Origin: Dama dama
Taxonomy: Eukaryota > Chordata > Mammalia > Artiodactyla > Cervidae
Direction: 5' to 3'
Assembly (NCBI RefSeq): GCF_033118175.1
Contig: NC_083701.1
Location: forward strand, 10,001,501-10,065,500
DNA: 64,000 bases
Each line of letters opens with the position of its first letter. Position 1 is the stretch's first letter. A program made the position numbers and the translations under genes. The notes under the pieces were generated by a model that saw only the letters and a list, made by a program, of their open reading frames with translations, searched no databases and was not told the DNA's origin. This document shows, piece by piece, positions 21,606 through 35,000 of this stretch.

Positions 21606-23284
21606 AGGAGTGTATTTAATCAATCTTATGAGATGACATGGGTCACCAGTAGCCCACCAAAGATGCCTGCCAACGGCTGACATGACAGCCCTTCTGGTAT
21701 GTTGAGTTGCCACAGCTGCCACCATGAAGAAACACTGACAACCCTGTCTTGGGTCTGGCAATACTGATTTTAAAAAAATAGGGGATGATCCCAGTGGCTG
21801 GAAGTTTGGGGGATATAAATGCCCTTTTGGACACAGATGAATGTAATAGGAATTACAAAAAATTGAAACTATATCATGTATTCACCCACCCACGCCAGTT
21901 ACTGAGATCTTATCGTGTACCAGGCAATAGGCAATGCCTCCAGAATCCCCCTCAGTATTTGATAAAGACTCGGACTCTAAGTTCACATTGCATCCTTGGT
22001 TCTCAATTCCTGTAAATCGTGTGGCTTGCGGTGACATGGTGCACGGTCCCTGCCTGCTCCTCAGGTGGGAAAGCAGAGCCTTTGGAGTTAGTTCATGCTC
22101 GTCAGCCTCTCACGGTGTGGACTATCCTGGAGTCAACAGGGTAGAACACCTTAGGAAATCGCGGTGCCAAGCCGACAGTTGATATCCTCTCCTGCCTTCC
22201 AGGGAGATCACCGGATGGGTGCCTGCCATCTCTGTTATAAGTCTGTATGCTGTATACAATCTCAGAGAGGTAGTCCAGAATAAAGGTGGTTAGTGTCCTG
22301 GTTCACAAGACATGCAGGAATGCAAGGTGTATGGCCAGTTGTCTTAACAAGGGCCTCACCTAATACTCCGTTGAGAAAATTGAAGTTTTCCAGTGGGAAG
22401 CCTTGATCTTCCTGCCACCAAAGCTACAGAATTATTGGTGGTCTTTGTCTTCCTTCTTGTTACGATGAAAAACAGGGTTCCTTATCCATATCAAAGGTCA
22501 ATCCCTCCATCTCTCCTCTGTTCTGGGTTCAGTTACCCTATTGCCTTTTCCGGGGCTTGATTCCTATAAATAGTTCCTTTTTATTCCAGATCAATTTATC
22601 CCTGAATAGTGAATAAGACCCTCTGCACAGCGAATGCAAGGATCACTCATGATAAACAGACTCAGTGACTACTCTGTGCCATGTTGGCGTGACATGACAA
22701 ACTTCTTCTTAGTGATTCACTTACCCCTCAACAGATAAGCTCTGAGGGGCAGAACTCTAAGAGCTGCATTTTACAAACTTCAAAGCTCAAAGCTGAGCCA
22801 CTTCCCGAAGGCCGCTCGGCTAGGAAGTGGCAGTGTGGGATCTGAACCCAGAGCCTGGGCTTCCTGCCGCTGCACCGCACCCCTCAGGAAGACCCTGAAG
22901 CCCACGGGCTGTGGTGCACGGCTCCACGGGGGCAGGAGAGCAGGTCAGATGGCGGAGGGTGCTGGAGAGGAGCTATGCTTTTTGAGAGAAAGGCTTGTGG
23001 GGTTTATACAGCAGAGGGTGGGGCTGGAAATACAGACACGAAGACTGATGCAGACGCGGCGACGGTGCTCTCCGGGCACACGCTGAGAGCTTCATCTCAG
23101 CCACGTCTGTTCACGACTGCAGCTACGAAGCTGATTCTTCCCAGTATGTGAGGAGGACTCCATCTGGCAACTTGATTTTTTACTAAAGCACTTCATTCTT
23201 AACAGAATCCAAACAGTGGATAAGTTTAATAAATGGGATAGCTATTATAAGAATGGCTATTATACAGAAGTTATTAGATTTTGT

Positions 23285-23290
23285 TTTATT
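23285..23290 (-). terminator. EFR3A: EFR3A candidate distal poly(A) signal
   Basis: A second AATAAA on the transcript strand, about 2.68 kb after the stop. The downstream region is less clearly GU-rich. It would give the longer 3' UTR containing the CA-repeat tract. Confidence 0.4.
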
Positions 23291-23507
23291 GCTTACGTAT
23301 GAATTGCACAGTGAATTTTTACATTACAAAAAACTCAGTTAATTTACATTTGTACTCAATTACATTTAGTACATACATTGGCACAAATAAAACAAATTAG
23401 TCCCCTTTTCAGACAGGCAGAAGAAAAAATGCTGTGAGGAAGTTAACTACTGGTAAAGTACAGAATTAAGATTCTTAAAGAAAATGAATTCAGAACCATT
23501 AAGGAAG

Positions 23508-23560
23508 AGTGTGTGTGTGCACGCGTGTGTGTGTGTGCACGTGTGTGCCTGCGTGTGTGT
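23508..23560 (+). repeat. (GT)n-like repeat
   Basis: gtgtgtgtgc/acgcgtgtgtgtgtgtgc runs. In the EFR3A transcript it would read as CA-rich. Confidence 0.9.
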
Positions 23561-23704
23561 ATTCAGGTCAATTCCAATGACTCTATATATAAAGCAGACA
23601 ATACAAGTCTAGAAGGAACATTTAAATGTTAACTATTCAATGTCAAGGGAAAAAATGAATGAAATAAGCAACAGTATACAGCAGAGAGAGAACGATGAAC
23701 TGTT

Positions 23705-23710
23705 TTTATT
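23705..23710 (-). terminator. EFR3A: EFR3A candidate proximal poly(A) signal
   Basis: TTTATT on + is AATAAA on the transcript strand, about 2.26 kb after the stop. The downstream transcript sequence (ttcatcgttctctctctgctg) is U/G-rich enough for a cleavage element. Confidence 0.45.
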
Positions 23711-25964
23711 GAGTTTTAAATATCTACAAAAATATAGCAATACAGTGAACTTCAATACATCCTAAACGTTCAGTACCCAAACCGGCTATACTAAAATAGC
23801 ACGCATACCTATGACTTGCATGATCTCCTGCAATCTCCTGGAAGGGACAGCAAGCCAAGGACAAGAACCCACATTTCTTACGAATCGTTAATGAGAGCAG
23901 TTCAGTAATCTAGCATATAGAGAAGTCTACTGTGATTTAAAAACAACTACAACAAGAAAATCCGCCCCCAACCCAAATCAACTGTTTACAAACAGACCAC
24001 AAGAAAAATGTGATAAACATTAACTGAAATGATTTTCCTTCACATGCTATACATGCATTTTTAAATCACAGAGAAACGTGAAATTTTGTCCAGCAAAGTT
24101 TGTTTTGCATGAGTGCAAATGAATATATATCTTCTTTTCTTATACTATTAAATTATATATATTTTTCATACAAAAGCACACAGTGTTAATCTATAAAATG
24201 ACATCCAAGTGGATGATGATTGTTTTTGCATGTCCCCCTGCTTAGATTTTTCACAATCAAGTTAATATCTTTCTTTAAAAATACAGAAAAAAAAAAGGAA
24301 AAATGAAGAAAAACATAAAAATTGGCCTATTAAATGCTGAAACGTTTTTACCTGGTCAGGAGCTAAAGTTATAGTGATAGCTGCAATAGGGCCATTTAAG
24401 CCCAGTGGTGACCGCACTATTATTTGGAAAACAATGTCTTGTTTCTCTACATTGAAAAAACCACCAAGGATGCTTGACAGGTTTCAAAGACTAGAATCTT
24501 TTGCAAGATGTTTCAAGAATGCTGTACTTTGGTTTAAATATTCAAAAAAATTTCGAGTATACTTGTTCTATCTTGTTTCTACTGAAAGTGCCCAAATAAT
24601 CGTAAACACAAAGTCATTCTTCACTGCGATTTTTTAAACAAAAGCTAAAGCTAAAATTCAATTGTTTTTTGGGTCATAATCTGTGATATGTATATTGTTT
24701 GATGTAAAAAGGAATCAAAAACCTGAAAAGGTAGAATTATAAACAGACTATTTTATAAAAATGTCCTAAAATAATTGTATAAGAGCTGCAAAGAAAGTTG
24801 TTCATTTTTGCTGTGTGATGGAATTCACTAAAATGTACATAATTTTAAGAAAACACTGTGTGTTTGTCAGCACATGTAATCCTGGTAGCTTATTAAATCA
24901 ACACGAGCTTAAACTGACAACCTTTTAGCACACTTAATGGCTAAACCCATAGGCACTCTTTTCAAATGTAATATCATGAATCCTAAACAGAAATGCATAT
25001 AAGCTACAGTTCAAATCTTACAAGCTAAAACTCCATTTGGGGCATTTTTTTGACTGTAGGATTTAAAACAATGCACCATATAAAAATGTAAATTTTCTCA
25101 GGAGAAATTAAAATGTACACACTCTTCACAGGTGAACTAGTAGCTGTTTTAAATGTCTTTTTTTCCTATACTAAATATATAGCTCATTTAATTAATGGAG
25201 CCACAGCAAAAATACTACTATAATTTCAAAGTATAGTCTGTAAACTAAATACATCTTATGATGTAAAAAATATTGCACAATTTGGTACTCCAAGGTTAAG
25301 TTCTAAGACTCTCAAGTAGAATGATCAAACTTTTGGCAGAAAACACAGTATTACAAGAACCAGACACTTAGACGTATGGAGATTTTGGGGTCATATTCTA
25401 GGACTATTACTCAGCAAATGTTATTACCATAGACAAGTTGAGGAATGACAGTCACATACTATTGAAGTGAACGAACAGAAGGATGCCGATCACAACATCC
25501 AAAACATGGGGACAAAAAGCCACAGGACAGTTTTACAGCCCCAAGATTAATATATTTGTATGTTTTCGCTTTTGCAGACAAAAACAAAAGCAGTTCTAAT
25601 TTTAAGCAGTTGCCTAGATGTTTAAGAAATACACTAGACACTTCATACATCTTCAACTCTGGAAGGCTTAACTTTTTAACTATATGTTTGTGAAAGGCTT
25701 TAAATATACTATTTAACAATGAATTAATGTGAGACCAATATATGTTCAATTTTAAAAGCCAACAGGTACTAAAAATAAAAAATTAACATGGCATAAACCC
25801 ATCTTCAGAAGTACTCTAAATCATAATAGCTACAAAATTTCTAACCTGGTATGCCAAGCATTTGGTTAAAGATAAATTCCATGATAATTTTCAGTAAAGT
25901 AAACCCTGAAACATCAGCTTGGCCTGAGTTTTTAGGCTTTTTGCTGAGGTCTTTCATGAGCCAC

Positions 25965-26070
25965 TCAGTACACACACAGATCTGGAAACTTCATCTCGTA
26001 GACTGGGACAGACTGGTATTGGGCGTGCCCAGAAGTAATGGTCAGCGTTCCCGACGGACTGGGAGGAGGA
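25965..26070 (-). CDS. EFR3A: EFR3A terminal coding exon
   Basis: Acceptor tcttctcttacag. It completes an Arg codon and encodes PPPSPSGTLTITSGHAQYQS followed by VPVYEMKFPDLCVY and a TGA stop (25965-25967 on the + strand). A Pro/Ser-rich start and a conserved-looking C-terminus. Confidence 0.96.
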
Positions 26071-29000
26071 CTGTAAGAGAAGAACGAGGCTCTGTCAACA
26101 GGTCCGTGGAAAAGCTGTTCACTCCACACAGCATCCCCATCACCACCTGCCAACAGCAGGGTAAGGCTCTGTCATCACCGGGACCAGTGTGACGGAGGTG
26201 CGGGCCAGCTGCAAGGGGGCATGGCGCAAAGATCACAGTGGAACTAAGCTGTTTCTAAGCCTGAACTAGACCTTCTCCTCTGAATATATGTAATTTAAAC
26301 AATGGGATTACATCATATCCATTCATGTAAGCTTGCTTTGTTTCAGTAGTAAAAATTCTTTTAGTATTAATATATATATATATTAACCTTTTTTGATGAC
26401 CACAGCATGGTATTTCAATATATAGATATATTATGATTAATTTATTTCCATGGGCAGATAGTACATTCATTTCCATTTTTCATTATTATAAATAAGGCTG
26501 ACAGGTCTATTCTTACATATACATAATTTTATCCTGCCTTCTTGGTTTACAGTCTTACACATAGAGTTTCTGGATCAAAGTAGATTCACAATTTTGAGAT
26601 GGGTACACACTGTCAGAATCCCCACAATTCATACTTTCAACATCTGGCTGCACCATTCTCTTACACCACTATAAATATTGGGTATAATCGTTCTTTCTTG
26701 TTCTCATCTTTGGCACTCTGGTAGGCAAAAGGGAATTCATTCTATTTTTATTTTCACATTTTGGGTTACTACTAATGGGACATACTTAGTATTCATTTTG
26801 TGTTTCTTTGAAAATGAATTGTCTATTTGAGTCTACTGCCTGTATTTCTATTCATTTTTCTCTTATCAATTTGGGAAACTGATCTTTTGCCATATGATAC
26901 AAACACTTTTCCTCGATTTGTTACTTAACTCTTATCTCTACCACAGATAAAGATGACACTTTTCACCATTCAAAGACGTTCCCTGGTGTCTCCAATCTAT
27001 TTCTCTTTACTCCACATGCTCACACATCTCCAACACTGACTGTGTTCTGATCTCTATCGCTGAAGATTGGGGTCCCGCATTCTTGAATTGCATACAAATG
27101 GTCCATATAGCCACAGAAAGGGTCAATACAAGATATATTCTTTTATGTCTGATTTATTTTGCTTGATGTATTTTTAAAGTTTACCCCCCAAATGTGTTCC
27201 TTTTTACTGCTGAATAATATTTCACTGTGTCAAGAGCACCACTATTTGTCTACTATCTCTCCATTCTCCTGTTCACGGATATCTCGTAATTAAGAAAAAA
27301 GCTGCTAAAACATTCTAACATTTTAATTTCTCTGGGAAATATTGAGAAATGGGATTACAGGATCAAAAGCAGGTATATGTTTAACTTCATAAGACACTGA
27401 AACTTCTTTGTAAGTTTTGCGAAGTGTTTGTACCATTTTATACTCCTATGAGCAATATATGCAGACTCTTCTATATAATGTCCAATATACTATTAAGTTC
27501 ATCCAATGACATTTTTTCTTCTTCCAGATACTGTTATCACCCAGTTCTTGAACTACAATTTGTTTCTTTTTCAGAGTTTCCAGTTCTCTCCTAAAATATA
27601 CATTATTTTTTTCCTTTAAATTCTTTGATATGTGTGTGTTCTTTTAAGATCATTATCTACTCATTCCAATAACTGATCTGTGGGGCTGCTTATTCTTACT
27701 GTATTTTTCTGCTTCTTTGCATTTCTTGTCATTTCTTTTCCTTACTGTACTAAGGTCAAAATGAATGAAGGAACACGGGAAACTGAGGTATAATATTGCT
27801 TATTCTGTTTCTTTTCTCACGAACACAAACTCACTTTTCTATCTGGTAGTTGGTTGTTGTTGTTTAGTGCTAAGTTGTGTCTGACTCTTTGTGAGCCCAT
27901 GGACTGTAGCTCGCCAGGCTCCCCTGGGATTTCTCAGGCAAGAATACTGGAGTGGGTTGTCATTTCCTTCTCCAGGGGATCGTCCCAACCCAGGGGTCGA
28001 TCGCATGTCTCCTGCATTAGCAGGTGGATTCTTTACCACTGAGCCACCAGGGCAGCCTATCTGGTAGTTAGAGTGAGGCAAATTAACAGGAGGAAACGTA
28101 TCAGATAGAAACGGAAAACCTGAAGATACACTAAGAAGCCTGCTTCATTTCTCTGCATCATGTAAACTACGCAGGACTGCTACTTCCTAACTAGGTGACC
28201 TTGGATAATTACCGAACATCTACCTGAATCTGCTTCTACATGTGTAAAGTAAAAATAATCATTATATATTTTTTAAATGTGCTGTAAATACTACATAGAA
28301 GAATGTACTCAGCAGAGTGCCTAGAATACCACAAGTTTTCAATAAATAACTAGTAGCAATAAGATTTAATAAATGCAAATTATTAGTTGCAGTACCAATG
28401 AAAGAGAGTTAGTCATAATACTTATTCTAAAATACTAAATCCACAGAGTTATGATAGTGGGATTAAATGTAACATAGAGGTCTCTAGCAATATTTCTTGT
28501 CAAGAACACGAGTTATAGATTTGAATTTCGATTATTTCCACTCACTAGCTGGATAAACTTCAGCAAGTTACTTTACTTCTCTAAGCCTCAGTGTCTTTAC
28601 CTGGAAAATAAAAAAACACAGCATCTACCTAACTTTTCAGGACTGTGGTGAGGATTAGCAAAAACAACAGATACAAAGCAGGTAGATATTTACTATGACA
28701 ACTAAGAGGCAACAAAAGCGTTGCAGACAGGGAATGCTGCCTGCCATTCCCATTCTACAAGGTCAAGCCATCAGCCACTGCTGTTTCCCACAGCTGTGCG
28801 CCCTGAGGGGGATTCAGGACGGGGAGAAATGCAAAGCATTCTGCTCTTTAGACACTGGCCCCACGGCCAAGGTGCACATTCCAGGAGCAGTTTCAATGAG
28901 CCCAGACCCTCGCACCTTCCTATAGACAGAAAAGCACGAAAACTTGTAGGCTGTGTAAGTGCCCACATCTAGCGATTTTCACCGAGTCTAAGGTATGGAG

Positions 29001-32000
29001 CACACTGCACAGTTCAGTCTGAGTCTCTGTTCTGAACTTTTCTACAGGAGCGATTCTCAGTTTAGCAGGGGGTGGCGTGGCGGTAAGTGCCTGGAATGAG
29101 ATGTTCTACTGATGAAAAGGTGCCTTGTATAGGAAGGCAGTAAAAAGGCTGGGGGAAAAAAAGCAAGTCAACTGAGCATCTACCCGTTTATTCTATTTAT
29201 AGGCTACAAGGTTTGACACAAAACTAATTTAATCAAGCTGAAAATGTGAAACATGCAGGGAAAAAAATCTCAGAAGCGTAGCTTCTATGCATGGCTCATT
29301 CACTGTGCCACTGTGTACACAGAGCAGTCTCCACACGGAGTCAACATAAGAACAGGTGCAAACTCACTCCTCAGACAGAACCTGGAGTTTTTCCCTCCCT
29401 CTCTCATGGGCTTCACTACTTAACAACAGACACAGAATAACCAGTGTTAAATACCTTATGTTTGCAGAGCATAAAATACAATTGCTTAATGGTGTACACA
29501 GGGCTTTGGTTTCAGGACCACCCACAGAGAGCAAAACCTTGGTGCTCAAGTCCCTTATATAAAATGGAGCAGTATTGGCATGGGACCTATACAACACATC
29601 TTCCCTTATAGTTTACATCATATCTAGATTATTTATAATATCTAATACCATGCAAATGTTACATAAGTGGTTGTCGGCATTTAGTAAATTCAAGTTTTGC
29701 TTTTTGGAATTTCCTGGGATTTTTTCCCCCCACTGTTGGTTGAATTTGAATATGCAGAACCCATGGATATGGAGGGCCAACTATAATTAGTAACAGGACT
29801 CAAACAGACATAACCTAGGAAAATTCAACTGACATTTGATCATTCAAGTGAGCCACCTGCAGAGGCAGAATTGTTATGGTCCCAGAAGAACGATGAGGTT
29901 GAACCATACAAAACAGTAGTTTTTTTGGTCAGAATGATTAAATCTGAGAGAAACTACCTTGTTAAACATATCACTAGAATAAGTCTTCCAATTACTCAAA
30001 TGTCCATAAGGTGGTTTAGTGGCTAAGTCGTGTCTGACTCTTTGCGACCCATGGACTGTAGCCTGCCAGGCTCCTCTGTCCATGTGATTTTCCAGGCAAG
30101 AATACTGGAGTGGGTTGCCATTTCCTTCTCCAGGGGATCTTTCCAATCCAGGGACTGAACTGAGGTCTCCTGCATTGCAGGCGGAGTCTTTACCGACTGA
30201 ACCAACAGGAAAGCCCTGTCTTTCTGGAACCATTTTAAAAGGAATTAAGTGATCTAAAAAGGAAAGCTAGAAAAACGTTAAGAAATGGTATCAGACTATC
30301 CAGTAAACAGAAAAACTATTAAGGCAAAGATATCTATATGATCTTGGGTTTACTCTCAATGAAAAGCAGAATTACTTAAAAGCTAGAAATTTATAGGGGT
30401 CTAATAGTTTCTGTTTGTTGTTTTATTCATCTTGTAGTACCAAAACCCTTACCGTATGGTTAGTTCCAATATTTGAGCAAGTCTATCATGAAGCAGATTT
30501 GCCTACGAAGGAGAGAAAGCAAATGTTAACCATGGATCCACTACTCTCGCAGTGCCCATATGTAAGAACACAAGGACGCAGCACGACTGCAACTGTTAAC
30601 CTGATGGTGCAGAATGCTTACTGTCTTGGCTTTCTCTCAGACACTGGAATTTAATGTAAAGTTTTTCTTCATTCCTTTCCTAGTCTCACTGGTAAAAATA
30701 AATTGATACACATACAGAACAAAATACCTACAGCAAAATCATTGAAAACCACTGCAAAAAAAAATTTCAAAGCAACAAAAATCATTAACGTTTAATTTGG
30801 GATCTGTCATTTCAATCAGCTTGTACCACACAAAGAAATTATTTAAGGCTTCATAGCTACATCTTCAGTTTTTGGTCCCTAGCCAATCCACTACCTTGTG
30901 GATTCTACTGACTTGCCTAAAGCTTGGAATCTACCCATCAATTACCACGAAAAGCTTCAACAAAAATCAAACTCCATCCCCACCGCCTTCACTATGTGTT
31001 CACTTACTTTGGATTCACACTGTGCTGCTATTTCTTCAAAAGGTGCTTTCTGGAATTTCTCTATCACTAGACGCCTCTTTTCCTTTTCCTGTTCTTCCAT
31101 TCCACTGGTATCTATATAAATGTTTAAAAAAAAAAACCATTAAAAGGAATACAGAATTTCACAGAACATTGCCAACGACCCTAAGAACAAATGATCTATA
31201 CATAAAAAATAAGGATAATTTACAGGACTACTTGTTCAGGGAAAAAAGCAAAATGTGTAACACCCCTGAAATGTCTTAGTTGAGGCCAGAGAGCACACAC
31301 ACAAAAGACTTCAAAATTACACCGCACAAAACCCTTTTATTCATAGACTATCTTTTGTCTCTCTTACCAAAAAAAGCAGAAGCACAACTTCCTACAAGTC
31401 AAGCAACTTCAAGGCCCTTCCTGAAGGATGATTATTTTATTTATAACCATGCCCTTGCACATATGAGGTACCAAATAAAAAGTCTGCTAAATCTGATAAT
31501 GAATGGCATGACTGAAATATAGATATGGTGGAACCATATTGGTTTAGTCTTTTCCATTTATCTTCCACAATTTGAAAAGGGACTGTTTTTATCTTAAAAT
31601 GATGTGTGGTCTGGTCAAAGATAATAAAACAATAAGTGGTCTGTCTTTTTGATACTACTGATATAATAACCGTGTCTATTTGCTTAACAATTTGAAAGAA
31701 GGCTAATTAATGGTTTAGTTATTGATGGTCTACTTTAACAACCCAGTGGGTCAACAACTTCATAAGGCAAAACACACTCTGTTCAAGGTTCTTAAAACAA
31801 AGCTGCTCTTCAGGTACACAGACTAGGTAACAATTAGCTAGTTTAAAAAATGGGAAGTAGCATATAGAAAGGAAATAGTTTTTTTTTTTTTCCCCCCTCT
31901 GAAATTGTGCCAGGCTAACAAAGTTGTAGAATTTATGTACTTCTTCTGAGTGAATGTAATACAGAATTATGATTACATCTCAGGCGTTCATTGGCCCAGG

Positions 32001-35000
32001 GCCACAAGCTTAAATGTGCCAGAGGTCAGGCAGGAGACATAAATGTTTTAAATTAGCTCAGTAAAAGCAGTAAGAAAAACAGACTTGGGCAAGCTGAGCA
32101 TATATTTCTGGTCTTTATTCAAATTCAATTTCTGAAAATAATGCTTCCACCCAATTTGGCCTGCAGGCAGCAAATCTGTCCAGCAGTTCTCAAACTTTCT
32201 GCTTTCAAGACTCCTTTATGTGTTACATTACTTGATAATTTCTGTATTATAATATAAAAATGAGACTTTAAAAATATTCATTAAATTCATCAAAAATTCA
32301 AACCACTATACATTAACATAAACGTTTAATGAAAAAATAACCATATTTTCTAAAGTGAAAATTTAGTGAAGAGAATGGCACTGTTTTATATTTTTGCAAA
32401 TTCCTTTAATGTCTGACTTAATAGCAGTCAGCTGTATTCTATTTGCAAACATTCAATGCATTGCAATATGTTATTTTGGTTGAAGTATATAAAGAAAAAA
32501 CTAAACTCACACAAGCATGTACTGATATGTTGGGAAAGAGTAATTCAATAGCCTTTTTACAGAATTGTAGCTATTTCTTCTACAATAAAATATGACAAGT
32601 GGTAGTTTCTTAAAAGTTAGTTGCAATATGGAATCTGAAGCTTTATTAATGAACTTTTTACAATTGGTTATATTAACATTTATTGGTCTGTTTTACACTT
32701 TGAATAGAGTTCTACTCATGCATGATTCTGTAACATCATGCAATGGTCATCTGGAATACTGCTCCACTGATTTCTGCAGATCCTCTAAATAACTGGGAAT
32801 GCGTGGCATCAAAGAATGCGATGACCACCAGACCAGTCTGAGGCCACTGCCTTCATTCATGTTAGTACATGTAGCAGAGAAGCAAACTATGTCCTACTGT
32901 TACGCAGAAAATACTTTTAGACTTGAGGATCTCTTGAAAGAGTCTCCCCTAGGGCTCCAAGGGACCAAAGATACTCTGACAACACTGCCAAACTGTAAAT
33001 TCCTCAACATGCCTTATCAATATTTAAATGTCTCCAAGTATCTCGTACATAATAGGTGTTCAAAATTGCTTAGTAAATTCAATTTTATTTTGACAAATCT
33101 GATATCATAATACAATAAGAAAAAAAATCCTCTAAAAGATTAAGCTGAAAAAGGTCAGATTTTATTTCACGTATGATGGGTACCAGAGTGTTTCATGTCC
33201 CTTGATAATGATGTTCTTATTCTAATATTTCTTAAAATCAGAGCCAATTTCCACTCTCTATAGTGAAAGTCAATTTCCACACTCTATTGCTTTACCAATT
33301 AGAAATAAATTCAGATAAGAGCATAATTAGCCACCAGGAATTTATATTAATAATTAATTGAAGGAATCATTCAAAAAAATTTTAGATGAGGCGAAGTGTA
33401 TGAGATAAAATTTATTTCCAGAAAGGCGAAAGGAGAAAAATCAAGAATATTATTTTATGCAAAGATAAGTGTAAAGATCAGAGTCAGCCAGACATGGGTA
33501 TGAGATTTGGCTCTGGTATTTACTAGCTATGTGGTCTCAGGAGAGTTGTTAACTTCTCTGCCTCAGTGTTCTCACTGATGAAATAGCAAGAACTAACGTG
33601 ATAATGCCTACTGACAACTTCTGCCAGGTCCTTTCTCTTACCCCATTGGAAACATACCTCTAACTACACTGCTATATGCCTACTAAAAACAACTCTACAT
33701 AATTTTCAGAATTTTCATCTGCCCATTTCTTATAAAAGGAAATACACTGACTGCTTCTCACAAATTCATGCAGCCTGAATGCTGGCCACCAAATAAGGGT
33801 GACATTCAAATAAACAGTGATGCGCTTTCATAGTTCTAGAAAAGTCAGTCTGTACAAAGGAAAATAATTATCCAGGACAAGACAGGACAATCACAAAAAG
33901 CTAAAGAATGTAACCTAATAAACTGATACTATATTTATAGAGAAATCAACAGTATATACATTTGCCATGTTGCCTCTGGTAATTCTGGCATCTAAACAAG
34001 TACCGAGATAAAGATAAGCTAGTAAAATACTAGGAAAGTTAACAAGCAAAATATGCCTATATGCAGGTCAGGAAGCAACACTTAGAACTGGAAATGGAAC
34101 AACAGACTGGTTCCAAAAAGGAAAAGGAGTACATCAAGGCTGTATATTGTCACCCTGCTTATTTAACTTATATGCAGAGTACATCATGAGAAACGCTGGG
34201 CTGGAGGAAGCACAAGCTGGAATCAAGACTGCCGGGAGAAATATCAATAACCTCAGATATGCAGATGACACCACCCTTATGGAAGAAAGGGAAGAAGAAC
34301 TAAAGAGCCTCTTGATGAAAGTGAAAGAGGAGAGTGAAAAAGTTGGCTTATTATTCAGAATACTAAGATCATGGCATCTGGTCCCATCACTTCATGTCAA
34401 ATAGATGGGGAAACAGTGGAAACAGTGTCAGCCTTTATTTTTTTGGGCTCCAAAATCACTGCAGATGGTGACTGCAGCCATGAAATTAAAAGACGCTTAC
34501 TCCTTGGAAGGAAAGTTATGACCAACCTAGATAGCATATTAAAAAGCAGAGACATTACTTTGCCAACAAAGGTCTGTCTAGTCAAGGCTATGGTTTTTCC
34601 AGTGGTCATGTATGGATGTGAGAGTCAGGCTGTGAAGAAAGCTGAGCGCCGAAAAATTGATGCTTTTGAACTGTGGTGGTGGAGAAGACTCTTGAGAGTC
34701 CCTTGGACTGCAAGGAGATCCAACCAGTCCATCCTAAAGGAGTTCAGTCCTGGGTGTTCATTGGAAGGTCACACCCAGGACTGATGCTGAAGCTGAAACT
34801 CTAATACTTTGGGCACCTCATGCGAAGAGTTGACTCACTGGAAAAGACCCTGATGCTGGGAGGGATTGGGGGCAGGAGGAGAAGGGGACGACAGAGGATG
34901 AGATGGCTGGATGGCATCACTGACTCGATGAACTTGAGTTTGAGTGGACTCCGGAGTTGGTGATGGACAGGGAGGCCTGGCATGCTAAGATTCATGGGGT

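Larger units (their letters stand above)
21300..23280. other. Intergenic gap between OC90 and EFR3A 3' ends
   Basis: About 2 kb with a CHR-type SINE, a poly(A)/(TA)n simple repeat at 21551-21605 and a MIR-like antisense piece near 22735-22870. No gene seen. Confidence 0.55.
23270..25964 (-). other. EFR3A: EFR3A 3' UTR
   Basis: About 2.7 kb of AT-rich, SINE-free sequence directly after the EFR3A stop. The absence of ruminant SINEs contrasts with the introns and fits selected 3' UTR sequence. It includes a (GT)n-like tract near 23508-23560, which reads as AC/CA repeats in the transcript. The exact 3' end depends on which poly(A) signal is used. Confidence 0.65.
26071..30452. other. EFR3A last intron
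   Basis: No exon seen. Holds old L1-like sequence (26480-26890 and 27170-27500), two Bov-tA copies, MIR-like pieces, an unnamed GC-richer tract (28715-28970) and a DNA-transposon-like end at about 29500-29785 that finishes ggatatggagggccaactat. Confidence 0.5.

Noticed and set aside
30872..31279. 135-residue plus-strand frame
   Set aside because: It runs antisense over the EFR3A exon at 31008-31111 and has no splice or start context.
34147..34784. Reverse transcriptase with YADD as an active gene
   Set aside because: 5'-truncated and frameshifted BovB fragment; no complete ORF.
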